Origin: Candidatus Eiseniibacteriota bacterium
Lineage (GTDB): Bacteria > JAFGKV01
Assembly: GCA_025453925.1 (NCBI GenBank)
Contig: JALOPK010000204.1
Location: forward strand, 1 to 6,084
DNA: 6,084 nt
Direction of reading: 5' to 3'
Under the pieces are notes generated by a model, which saw nothing but the letters and a program-made list of their open reading frames with translations, was not told the origin of the DNA and made no database searches. Each line of letters starts with the position of its first letter. The first letter of the stretch is position 1. The translations under genes were made by a program, and so were the position numbers. Of this stretch, positions 1-5,994 are shown in pieces.

Positions 1-1356
1 GCCCACGATCTCGGCATCGAGGTCGTCCTCGACCTGGTGATCAACCACACCTCGCTCCAGCACCCATTCATGAAGGATGCGCTGCGGTACGGCGAACACT
101 CGGTCTATCGCGACTACTACCTCTGGAATCCCGACGGCACGTTTCAAAGCTACTGGGCGGACCTGCCGAACCTCAACTACGGCAACTCGGAGGTCTGGGA
201 CTACTTCATCCGCGCCTCACAGTACTGGGTCGAGGTTTTCGACATTGACGGCTATCGCTGCGATGTCGCCTGGGGTATTCAGGAGCGTACACCCGGGTTC
301 TGGCAGGCGTGGCGGGATTCCCTCAAGGCCACCAAGGACAATGTGCTGCTCCTGGCCGAAGCCTCGATCGAGGACGCAACGCTCTTCGACGGCCGGTTCG
401 ACGCCGCCTACGACTGGGGCTACATGAACCACCTGAAGGGGCTGATGCGGGGAGTCGAGACGCCGCAAGACATCCATGGACACGTGGCGTCATTCCCCGG
501 CACGGGCAGCGGACCGCTCGCCCTTCGGTTCATCGAGAACCACGACGAGACCCGATTCCTCGCGGAGTTCGGCCCTGAGCGTACGAAGACGGCAGCAGCG
601 ATTCTCTACGCGTCTCCCGGGCTTCCGCTGCTGTATGCCGGCCAGGAGGTGGGCGAACTCACCCAGCGGTACTACATCAACTGGAGCGACCCCCACCACC
701 TGGAGCCCCTCTATCGGGCACTGGGCGCCATTCGAGAGCGGATGACCTGTCTGCAGCGCGGCGCATACCGGTGGGTGACCAACACCAACTCCGCCAATGT
801 TTACTGCTTCGCCCGCGACACCGCCGAACAGCGGATCTTCGTGGCGGCCAACTGCCGCGCATTCGCCCAGGCGGTGCAACTCACCCTCCCGGTCGATGCG
901 TGGGGTTTGAGTCCCGGAGAAGACTGGGTGGTGTCGAACCTCCTGACGGGCGAGACGGAGGTAGTGACGACGGAAGGGCTGGCCTCGCTCTCACTGACGC
1001 TCGACCCGTATGAGGTCATCCTCGCCGCAGTTGCGGACAGCGCCGTGGTGGGCACCGAACCCATGCCCGAACCGGCCGCGCTCCGCCTGGAACTGATGCC
1101 TCCGGTCCCCAACCCTGCCCGAGGAGCGACGATGGTGTCATTCACTCTCCCGCGGCCGGATGTTCCGACGTTGGAGCTGTGGGATATGGCGGGTCGCCGG
1201 CACGGGCATTTCGAGCCGGGTCGTCCCCTGGCGGCCGGAATGCATTCGCTCTTGTGGAGCGTGGATGGTCTCGGTGGCGTGAGGCCGGGCGCCTACCTCA
1301 TGGTGCTCCAGGCGGGCGATGAGCGGCGGACTCGTCCGTTGATCATCCTTCCCTGA
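1..1356 (+). CDS. GH13 alpha-amylase-family glycoside hydrolase with C-terminal sorting-type domain (5' truncated)
   Basis: Hydrolyses or rearranges alpha-glucosidic bonds; the exact specificity cannot be read. The frame is open from the first base, so the start lies upstream. Numbering from the first codon, the four GH13 signature regions appear in order: region I DLVINH (11-16); the MPDLN-like LPNLN (55-59); region II GYRCDVA (84-90) with the presumed nucleophile Asp88 and Arg86; region III LLAEAS with acid/base Glu120; region IV ENHDE with Asp182. All three catalytic carboxylates are therefore present. A beta-rich domain C follows the barrel. Residues about 362-451 form a separate domain starting PPVPNP and ending PGAYLMVLQAG...LIILP, the pattern of FlgD-Ig-like or T9SS type A C-terminal domains, which suggests export and possibly surface attachment. 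The missing 5' part should hold a signal peptide and the start of the barrel. The GTG at nt 37 lies inside region I and is not a real start. Family call very sure; substrate unknown. Confidence 0.95.
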   Translation, partial: AHDLGIEVVLDLVINHTSLQHPFMKDALRYGEHSVYRDYYLWNPDGTFQSYWADLPNLNYGNSEVWDYFIRASQYWVEVFDIDGYRCDVAWGIQERTPGFWQAWRDSLKATKDNVLLLAEASIEDATLFDGRFDAAYDWGYMNHLKGLMRGVETPQDIHGHVASFPGTGSGPLALRFIENHDETRFLAEFGPERTKTAAAILYASPGLPLLYAGQEVGELTQRYYINWSDPHHLEPLYRALGAIRERMTCLQRGAYRWVTNTNSANVYCFARDTAEQRIFVAANCRAFAQAVQLTLPVDAWGLSPGEDWVVSNLLTGETEVVTTEGLASLSLTLDPYEVILAAVADSAVVGTEPMPEPAALRLELMPPVPNPARGATMVSFTLPRPDVPTLELWDMAGRRHGHFEPGRPLAAGMHSLLWSVDGLGGVRPGAYLMVLQAGDERRTRPLIILP

Positions 1357-1521
1357 GCGGGAGTCACCCGGGCAGGCACGAGGAGCGCCTCTCGAGGGTG
1401 CGGCGCGCAGTGCATGCGCAGCGAGGCCACGAGTTCCGGTGGGCGGTCTTCGCGCTGCTTGACCAACCACCCGACCGGCGGCAGCTTACTCACTGCCATC
1501 ATATGTGACTATGGCTGCCGC

Positions 1522-1536
1522 CCCGGGAATACCGGG
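1522..1536. repeat. Inverted repeat CCCGG-GAATA-CCGGG, first of two similar copies
   Basis: A perfect 5-bp inverted repeat around a 5-nt centre, 41 nt upstream of the Ntn-hydrolase ATG. A nearly identical element (CCCGGGACATACCGGG) lies at 5979-5994, 32 nt upstream of the last gene. The two differ by a single inserted base. The similar placement before two exported-protein genes hints at a regulatory site or mRNA leader hairpin. With only two copies, and in GC-rich DNA, chance remains possible. Confidence 0.35.
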
Positions 1537-1556
1537 AGAGGCCGATCCGTGATTCA

Positions 1557-1574
1557 CCCCGGCACCGGGGAGGG
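1557..1574 (+). promoter_or_regulatory. Ribosome binding site of the Ntn-hydrolase, overlapped by a small hairpin
   Basis: The purine run GGGGAGGG (1567-1574) ends 3 nt before the ATG at 1578 and supports that start. CCCCG (1557-1561) pairs perfectly with CGGGG (1566-1570) across the loop GCAC, so the 5' half of the Shine-Dalgarno sits inside a short stable stem. This could reduce translation initiation. No ligand-binding structure is visible, so a riboswitch is not claimed. Confidence 0.4.
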
Positions 1575-1577
1575 TTC

Positions 1578-3110
1578 ATGCCGCGCCGCGCCACCATCGG
1601 GGATCGCCGTCAGTTTGGCTGCCGCGCCGCGGTGCTCCTGGCGATGGCGGCGGGCGCGACGTTCGTGCCAGTCGGCCACGCCTGCACCATCGGGGTCGCC
1701 TCCGGCCGGGCGACGTCGGACGGAAGGCCTCTGCTATGGAAGGTCCGCGACCAGGGGGAGTACCCCGACAACCAGGTGATCTGGAACGACAACCCCGCCA
1801 ACCCCTATCACTTCATCGCGGTCGCCAATGCGGGGGATACCCTTGCATGGATGGGAGTGAACGAGGCGGGCTTCGCCATCGTGAACTCCAACTCCCTCGA
1901 CCTGGTCGGCAGGGCGGACTTCGGCAATGGCTCTCTCATGCATCATGCGCTGGGACACTGTGCCACCGTCGACGAGTTCTCGCGTCTGCTCGACAGCACC
2001 AGCGCATCCGGCATGCGCGACGTGCACGCCTGCTACGGCGTGATCGACGCCGGCGGCGCCGCGTGGATGTTCGAGGTGGAAGACACCTCGTTCTGGGGAT
2101 ACGACGCGGATGAGGCGGCCGAGGTCGTGGACGGCGTCATCATCCGCACCAACTTCTCCATGGCCGGCGGGGGCGCCAACGGGATGGCGCGCTACCTCCG
2201 ATCCGTCGCGCTGATCGGGGACTTCTGCGCCGGTGACAGTCTCAACTATCGCAGCCTCCTCACCTACCACGCGCGCGACTTCTCCGACGCCAACAGCGAG
2301 CCTATCCCGGTTCCTTATCCCGGGCAGTGGAACCAGAACGTCCCCTATGGCTACTTCTGGACCCATCTGAGCATCTGTCGCGAGGGTTCGGTCTCCGGGG
2401 CGGTATTCCGGGGGGTCGAGCCCGGCCAGATGCCGTGGCAGACGACGATGTGGTCGCTGCTGGGCCAGCCCGCGTCCGCGATCGCGGTGCCGATATGGCC
2501 CGTGGGGAGCCCGCCGTCCGCCTTGGCTGGCGCACCCACCGCTCCCCTGTGCGACACGGCGAACCTCATCCGCGACCTGCTGTTCGATTGTGCCTATGAC
2601 GACTACCTCGATTCCTACAAACTGCGGACCGAGACGGGCCGCGGGCTGTGGGGGCTCATTTTCCCGGTCGAGGAGTCGCTTTTCGACGCCGCCGACCAGC
2701 TCGATGCCGCATGGCGCCTTCGGCGCTCCTCGGTTGCCGACCCCGCCGCGGCCTCCTCGATGCTCGCGGAACAGGCGCTGCTGTGTCTGGAGGACGCCTT
2801 TGCCGCCCTTGGTGCCGCCGAGCCCGTTGATGACCTGTGCGCGGAGCACACGGACGGCGGAATGATGATCACGTGGGAGCCCGTGACTCGAAGTGTCGCG
2901 GGCACTCCTCTCGCTGCAACCGAGTACGAGTTGGCGTGTGCGAACACTCCCGGCCCATCCTCCGGTGGCGAGCCTCGGACGGCAACGACTGAGCCCCGGT
3001 GTGTGATCCGGCCCGCCCCTCTCTCCGGATTCTTTTGCCGGGTCACCGCCCGGTCGAATGCCTCATCATCCATTGGCCCCTGGGTGTGGGTGTGCCCTCT
3101 TGGTGAGTAG
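1578..3110 (+). CDS. Exported Ntn-hydrolase, C45/acyltransferase-like, with fibronectin-III-like tail
   Basis: A 510-residue predicted cysteine-nucleophile Ntn-hydrolase, probably cleaving an amide bond in a small N-acyl compound or peptide outside the cytoplasm; substrate unknown. Residues 1-35 look like a signal peptide: Arg-rich start, hydrophobic AAVLLAMAAGATFV core, then VGHA followed by Cys36. Cys36 opens the motif CTIGVASGRATSDGRPLLWK and is followed by an Arg57-Asp58 pair, GVNEAGFAIVNSNS (93-106, Asn95 and Asn103) and RTNF (190-193). This is the pattern of the C45/AAT, C69 and choloylglycine-hydrolase relatives, in which the Cys is the N-terminal residue of the mature enzyme. Residues about 417-510 are beta-rich, begin near an ITWEPV stretch and resemble a divergent fibronectin III domain. 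The start is supported by a purine-rich ribosome binding site 3 nt upstream. Neighbours are 221 bp upstream and 207 bp downstream, so it may be a single transcript. Superfamily fairly sure; exact family (C45 against C69) less so. Confidence 0.8.
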   Translation: MPRRATIGDRRQFGCRAAVLLAMAAGATFVPVGHACTIGVASGRATSDGRPLLWKVRDQGEYPDNQVIWNDNPANPYHFIAVANAGDTLAWMGVNEAGFAIVNSNSLDLVGRADFGNGSLMHHALGHCATVDEFSRLLDSTSASGMRDVHACYGVIDAGGAAWMFEVEDTSFWGYDADEAAEVVDGVIIRTNFSMAGGGANGMARYLRSVALIGDFCAGDSLNYRSLLTYHARDFSDANSEPIPVPYPGQWNQNVPYGYFWTHLSICREGSVSGAVFRGVEPGQMPWQTTMWSLLGQPASAIAVPIWPVGSPPSALAGAPTAPLCDTANLIRDLLFDCAYDDYLDSYKLRTETGRGLWGLIFPVEESLFDAADQLDAAWRLRRSSVADPAAASSMLAEQALLCLEDAFAALGAAEPVDDLCAEHTDGGMMITWEPVTRSVAGTPLAATEYELACANTPGPSSGGEPRTATTEPRCVIRPAPLSGFFCRVTARSNASSSIGPWVWVCPLGE

Positions 3111-3164
3111 CGATCTCGCCGGGCTGCCCGGGGATCTCTCAGCACTCACTCCCATGTGTCATTC

Positions 3165-3284
3165 CCGTACCCATACCCGCACACGTGTACGTACCTGTCC
3201 CCGTACACGTACCCATACCCGTACACGTGTACGTACTTGTTCCCGTACACGTACCCGTACCCGTACTCGTTCCCATACCCCTTC
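3165..3284. repeat. Degenerate CCGTAC hexamer array with 42-bp higher-order period
   Basis: Twenty consecutive hexamers of consensus CCGTAC can be laid out without a gap. Position 4 is T in 19 of 20 units; positions 2 and 6 are C in 18 of 20. Seven hexamers make a 42-bp unit: 3177-3218 and 3219-3260 match at 38 of 42 positions. There is a perfect 14-bp palindrome CGTACACGTGTACG at 3220-3233 and two 17-bp strictly alternating purine-pyrimidine runs (3178-3194 and 3220-3236). No stop codon occurs in any of the six frames, so an ORF caller will extend a gene through it as Tyr-Pro, Val-Pro or Arg-Thr repeats. I read it as non-coding repeat DNA in the spacer before the PNGase F-like gene. Confidence 0.9.
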
Positions 3285-3317
3285 CGAACTCCTCTCTCCC
3301 TGGTCCTTGGAGTCATG

Positions 3318-4676
3318 ATGAAGCTACACGCTTGTGTCCTCGTTTTCGCGGGAGTGATGCTGACCGTCCTGCCAGCCTCCGCATCCGGGCTCCGCCCAGA
3401 TACGACCTGGGTGGTGACCTTCGACCACGATTTCTACAACTGGGCTGACCCCCATATCCAGACCTTTCAGCTTCCACCCGATTCGTTGATGTGGGAGAAA
3501 ATCCTGCTCTACTACAAGATCCAGTGCCCGCCGCTCCCCGGCGATTGCGACCCGTGGGACCGACTGGGCCACATCCGGGTCGTGACCACCGACACATCCG
3601 GCACCGAAGTCCATACCGAAATCGCCCGCATCGTGACCCCGTACGACATCACCGGCGGTACGCGCCCCGACTCGTGCATCTGGGAGCTTGACGTCAGCGA
3701 CTACGAATCGCTCTTGCACGACAGCGTGACGCTCCGCCATCAGATCACGACGTGGATCGGGGGCAACAAGGGCTGGATCGTGACGGTCACGTTCGCGTTC
3801 ATCTCGGGCGCGACACCCCTCGAGCCGTTCCAGGTCACGAACCTGTGGACCCACGAATACTTGGTCTTCGGAGATCCCGACAACCCAATCGAGTCCTTCC
3901 TGCAGCCCGTGGCGGCGCCGATACCGCCCGAGGCACAGGGGGCGAAAGTCCGCGCCATCACCACCGGCCACGGTCAGGGCAACACGGGCAATGCCGCCGA
4001 GTTCTCCAACAAATGGCATGAGGTCAGCGTCGGGGCCGAAGTCTACAGTCACAATCTGTGGCGAAACGACTGCAACCTGAATGAGTGCAGCCCTCAAGGC
4101 GGCACCTGGACCTATGCGCGCGCCGGCTGGTGCCCGGGCGACAAGGTGATCCCGTGGGACGTGGACGTATGGCACGCCGTGACCCCTGGAACTTCAGTAT
4201 CCATCGACTACAACATCCAGCCGTACATCAACTACTGCCGGCCCACGAACCCGGATTGCCGGGATGGCGTCACCTGCACCGATTGTGACTACAACTACAC
4301 GGGGCACACCGAGCCAAACTACTGCCTCCACGCGCAACTCATCCTCTATCGCGAGCGCATGATGCACCTGTCGGGCACACGATCAGCCAACGGCGTGCTT
4401 CTCTCCTGGCCGGCCTGGCCGGGAGCGGCGGCCTACTGGGTGTTCGGCGAGGCCAATACCCCGTACTTCGAGCCGGTGCTGACGCCGCCCCATCCCAACA
4501 GACTCGCCGTGCTCGATTCGGACGTCACAAACTGGGACGCCATCGGAGGAGCGGGCGATCCGCTCAACAACTGGACCTACGTGGTCTATGCCGTTGACGA
4601 CGCGGGGTTGGTCTTGGGCAAGTCCACCCGCGTGGGAGAACATGACTTCGCAGGGGAGATCCCCGGCGGGAGGTGA
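3318..4676 (+). CDS. Secreted PNGase F-like peptide-N-glycosidase with Cys-rich insertion and fibronectin-III-like tail
   Basis: Predicted to cut the amide bond between Asn and the first GlcNAc of N-glycans on exported or foreign glycoproteins. The 452-residue protein opens with a signal peptide (1 to about 22, ending LPASA-S). The N-terminal PNGase F domain has CPPLPGDCDPWDR (70-82), matching CPNKTCDEWDR of Elizabethkingia PNGase F; Asp81 equals catalytic Asp60 and Cys70/Cys77 equal its Cys51/Cys56. RIVTPY (104-109) and LDVSDYESLL (124-133) also align. The second domain has AEF with Glu228 at the position of Glu206, and YARAGWCPG (266-274) matching DRAGWCPG. The position of Glu118 is Thr144, and the Cys pair flanking Glu206 is absent. 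Residues 305-336 are a Cys-rich insertion; about 350-452 form a fibronectin-III-like domain (VLLSWPAWPGAAAYWVFG). GGAG at 3309-3312 lies 5 nt before this ATG; the adjacent ATG at 3315 is the alternative. An in-frame upstream extension into the hexamer array was rejected. Family sure; activity inferred. Confidence 0.9.
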   Translation: MKLHACVLVFAGVMLTVLPASASGLRPDTTWVVTFDHDFYNWADPHIQTFQLPPDSLMWEKILLYYKIQCPPLPGDCDPWDRLGHIRVVTTDTSGTEVHTEIARIVTPYDITGGTRPDSCIWELDVSDYESLLHDSVTLRHQITTWIGGNKGWIVTVTFAFISGATPLEPFQVTNLWTHEYLVFGDPDNPIESFLQPVAAPIPPEAQGAKVRAITTGHGQGNTGNAAEFSNKWHEVSVGAEVYSHNLWRNDCNLNECSPQGGTWTYARAGWCPGDKVIPWDVDVWHAVTPGTSVSIDYNIQPYINYCRPTNPDCRDGVTCTDCDYNYTGHTEPNYCLHAQLILYRERMMHLSGTRSANGVLLSWPAWPGAAAYWVFGEANTPYFEPVLTPPHPNRLAVLDSDVTNWDAIGGAGDPLNNWTYVVYAVDDAGLVLGKSTRVGEHDFAGEIPGGR

Positions 4677-4694
4677 GCCAGGAATTCGAGGGGC

Positions 4695-4723
4695 TTGACT
4701 GACTTCGGGAACCCCCGCAATGT
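4695..4723 (+). promoter_or_regulatory. Possible sigma70-type promoter before the barrel gene
   Basis: TTGACT (4695-4700) matches the -35 consensus at five of six positions. A poor -10 candidate, CAATGT (4718-4723), follows after a 17-bp spacer and matches only the important second A and final T. It would place transcription start near 4730, leaving a leader of about 40 nt. The weak -10 and unknown promoter rules of this organism keep confidence low. Confidence 0.22.
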
Positions 4724-4771
4724 CTGGCCATTCATCGTGTGGTCAGTGACCCTCACCTCAAGGAGGATTCG

Positions 4772-5644
4772 ATGCGTGCACTTGCTGTTGTGTTCGTGAT
4801 TGCCCTCGCTTTCCCTGCACTGGCGTGGGAGAAGTCGGCGGATCTCGGCCTGACCTTCAACCAGACGGCCTACAGCAACTCATGGACGGGCGGTGAATCC
4901 GGCGCCATGACGTGGGCATTCACGGGTAACTTCGCGGCACAGAAGCAGATGAGCCCCAAGGTCCACTGGGGCAACCAGCTCAAGCTCCAGTTTGGACAGA
5001 CCCACAATCAGGCCACCGCGGCAGACGGCACCAAGTCGTGGGAGTCTCCCAAGAAGTCATCGGACCGGATCTTCCTGGAGAGCATCGCCAAGCTGACGCT
5101 GGGCGCGGCGGTGGATCCGTATGCGGCATTTGCGTTCGAGAGCCAGTTCCTGGATGCGAGCGTGCCGGCGGTGAAGCGTTTCCTCAATCCGATGCTCCTC
5201 ACCGAGTCGGTTGGCGCGGGGCGCACGCTCATCAAGAACGAGAAAACGGAACTGGTCTCCCGGTTGGGCTTCGCGCTGAGGGAACGATTCGATCGGGTTG
5301 TTGTCTCCGAGGTGCCCGAGAAGACCGACATGGAGACCACAACGGACGGCGGCATCGAGTGGGTGACCGACTTCAGCCACACCTTCGGGTCGAATGCAAA
5401 GTACGTCTCGAAGCTGCGTGCATTCCAGGCCTTGTTCAGCAGTGCCGCCGATGATCTCGAAGGCCTTCCCAACGAGGACTACTGGAAGACCGCCGACCTG
5501 GCGTGGGAGAACACCCTGTCTGCGAGTGTCGCGAAGTACCTCCAGTTCTCGCTCTTCACCGAGCTTCTCTACGACAAGGAACTCGACCTCCGCGGCCGCT
5601 TCCGCGAGGTTCTGGGCATCGGCCTGGCCTACAAGCTTTTCTGA
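4772..5644 (+). CDS. DUF3078-like outer-membrane beta-barrel protein
   Basis: A 290-residue exported protein of unknown function, probably an outer-membrane beta-barrel. The signal peptide is clear: MRALAVVFVIALAFPALA, cleaved before Trp19. The mature start, with LGLTFNQTAYSNSWTGGESG (about 25-44), resembles the conserved N-terminus of the DUF3078 family (NQ...S.NW..GGE), best known from Bacteroidota. KSSDRIFLESIAKLTLG follows in the expected place. Alternating hydrophobic and polar strands run throughout, and the chain ends in LGIGLAYKLF, whose terminal Phe fits the signal recognised by the BAM machinery. The ATG at 4772 is chosen because AAGGAGG (4760-4766) lies 5 nt upstream; an in-frame GTG at 4739 has no such site and would bury the signal peptide. 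The gene lies 95 bp after the PNGase F-like gene and could be read from that transcript or from its own weak promoter. Barrel call fairly sure; DUF assignment from memory of the family pattern. Confidence 0.75.
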   Translation: MRALAVVFVIALAFPALAWEKSADLGLTFNQTAYSNSWTGGESGAMTWAFTGNFAAQKQMSPKVHWGNQLKLQFGQTHNQATAADGTKSWESPKKSSDRIFLESIAKLTLGAAVDPYAAFAFESQFLDASVPAVKRFLNPMLLTESVGAGRTLIKNEKTELVSRLGFALRERFDRVVVSEVPEKTDMETTTDGGIEWVTDFSHTFGSNAKYVSKLRAFQALFSSAADDLEGLPNEDYWKTADLAWENTLSASVAKYLQFSLFTELLYDKELDLRGRFREVLGIGLAYKLF

Positions 5645-5652
5645 AGGACCAC

Positions 5653-5678
5653 GGGCGGGCACAGAGGCCCGCCCTTCC
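5653..5678 (+). terminator. Hairpin after the barrel gene, possible terminator
   Basis: GGGCGGGC (5653-5660) and GCCCGCCC (5667-5674) form a perfect 8-bp GC stem with loop ACAGAG, beginning 8 nt after the stop codon. Position and stability fit a terminator, but only TTCC follows, not a T-tract, so termination would be weak or Rho-assisted. It may instead be another member of the inverted-repeat cluster just downstream. Confidence 0.45.
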
Positions 5679-5696
5679 ATCGCGAACCGACCAGAT

Positions 5697-5722
5697 GTAG
5701 GGGCAGGACTCCGTCCCTGCCC
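5697..5722. repeat. GTAGGGGC-type inverted repeat, copy A
   Basis: The 26-bp element starts GTAGGGGCA. GGGCAGG (5701-5707) pairs with CCTGCCC (5716-5722), and AC/GT can continue the stem past a one-base bulge. It matches copy B (5817-5842) at 20 of 26 positions. All six differences are transitions, and four of them form two compensatory pairs. It looks like a small dispersed intergenic hairpin repeat (REP-like). Confidence 0.7.
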
Positions 5723-5816
5723 GTCAGCCATACCCCATATCGGAAGCCGAACACGCTCCGGCGTCGGGAACGCACCGCTGCGCGGCGATTGATGGCGCGG
5801 GAGGTCCGGCCGTCCG

Positions 5817-5842
5817 GTAGGGGCAAGGCTCTGCCCTTGCCT
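5817..5842. repeat. GTAGGGGC-type inverted repeat, copy B
   Basis: It starts GTAGGGGCA like copy A. GGCAAGG (5822-5828) pairs with CCTTGCC (5835-5841). Relative to copy A, one G-C stem pair is A-T and one A-T pair is G-C, so pairing is kept while sequence drifts. It abuts copy C directly, and the two together are bounded by GTAGGGGC and GCCCCTAC (5817-5870). Confidence 0.7.
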
Positions 5843-5870
5843 AGGGGCGGAGTCAACGCTCCGCCCCTAC
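5842..5870. repeat. GTAGGGGC-type inverted repeat, copy C (inverted orientation)
   Basis: TAGGGGCGGAG (5842-5852) and CTCCGCCCCTA (5859-5869) form a perfect 11-bp stem with loop TCAACG, the strongest hairpin in the window. Read on the minus strand it starts GTAGGGGCGGAG, so it is the same family in the opposite direction to copies A and B. It could act as a terminator-like structure on either strand, but no T-tract flanks it. Confidence 0.75.
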
Positions 5871-5919
5871 ACTGGGAACGGCAAGATCCCCACGACCCGC
5901 TTGCTCCACTTCCATGCTC

Positions 5920-5949
5920 CCCATACCTTTCTGCCCGCTGGAGTATGGG
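5920..5949. repeat. Spaced inverted repeat CCCATAC / GTATGGG
   Basis: CCCATAC (5920-5926) and GTATGGG (5943-5949) are perfect complements separated by 16 nt, about 80 nt before the next ATG. This may be an operator-like dyad or a leader hairpin. A single 7-bp dyad can arise by chance. Confidence 0.3.
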
Positions 5950-5978
5950 CGAGTTACGCCCGCCGGCATCTGCGCATA

Positions 5979-5994
5979 CCCGGGACATACCGGG
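5979..5994. repeat. Inverted repeat CCCGG-GACATA-CCGGG, second copy
   Basis: A perfect 5-bp inverted repeat around 6 nt, 32 nt before the final gene. It equals the element at 1522-1536 apart from one extra base in the centre. The function could be a shared regulator site or leader hairpin; only the sequence similarity and placement are observed. Confidence 0.35.

Noticed and set aside
1376-1401. Terminator after the amylase gene
   Set aside because: GCAC...GTGC and GAGG...CCTC can pair, but the stem is short and bulged and no T-tract follows.
1459-1491. Possible promoter with TTGACC as -35 box before the Ntn-hydrolase
   Set aside because: No acceptable -10 box at 16-18 bp; the nearest AT-richer hexamers are at the wrong distance.
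1674-1685. Lipoprotein signal with Cys36 as the lipidated residue
   Set aside because: The residues before Cys are G-H-A, without the Leu/Val at -3 of a lipobox, and the motif after Cys is that of an Ntn nucleophile.
1414-1779. Possible + strand gene of 121 codons overlapping the start of the Ntn-hydrolase
   Set aside because: Composition is Arg/Ser/Pro-rich shadow type, it has no convincing ribosome binding site, and it overlaps the well-supported gene for about 200 bp.
1734-2849. Long open frame on the minus strand (371 codons) opposite the Ntn-hydrolase
   Set aside because: It is the usual antisense shadow of a GC-rich gene. The product is rich in Gly/Val/Arg with no recognisable domain, and the + frame has clear motifs and a signal peptide.
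3165-3284. Possible CRISPR array
   Set aside because: The units are contiguous hexamers without unique spacers, so this is a degenerate tandem repeat.
3324-4175. Minus-strand open frame (283 codons) opposite the PNGase F-like gene
   Set aside because: The + strand protein aligns with a known enzyme through this whole stretch; the antisense product has no recognisable features.
4739-4771. Upstream GTG start for the DUF3078-like gene
   Set aside because: It adds 11 residues before a normal signal peptide and lacks a ribosome binding site, while 4772 has AAGGAGG at ideal spacing.
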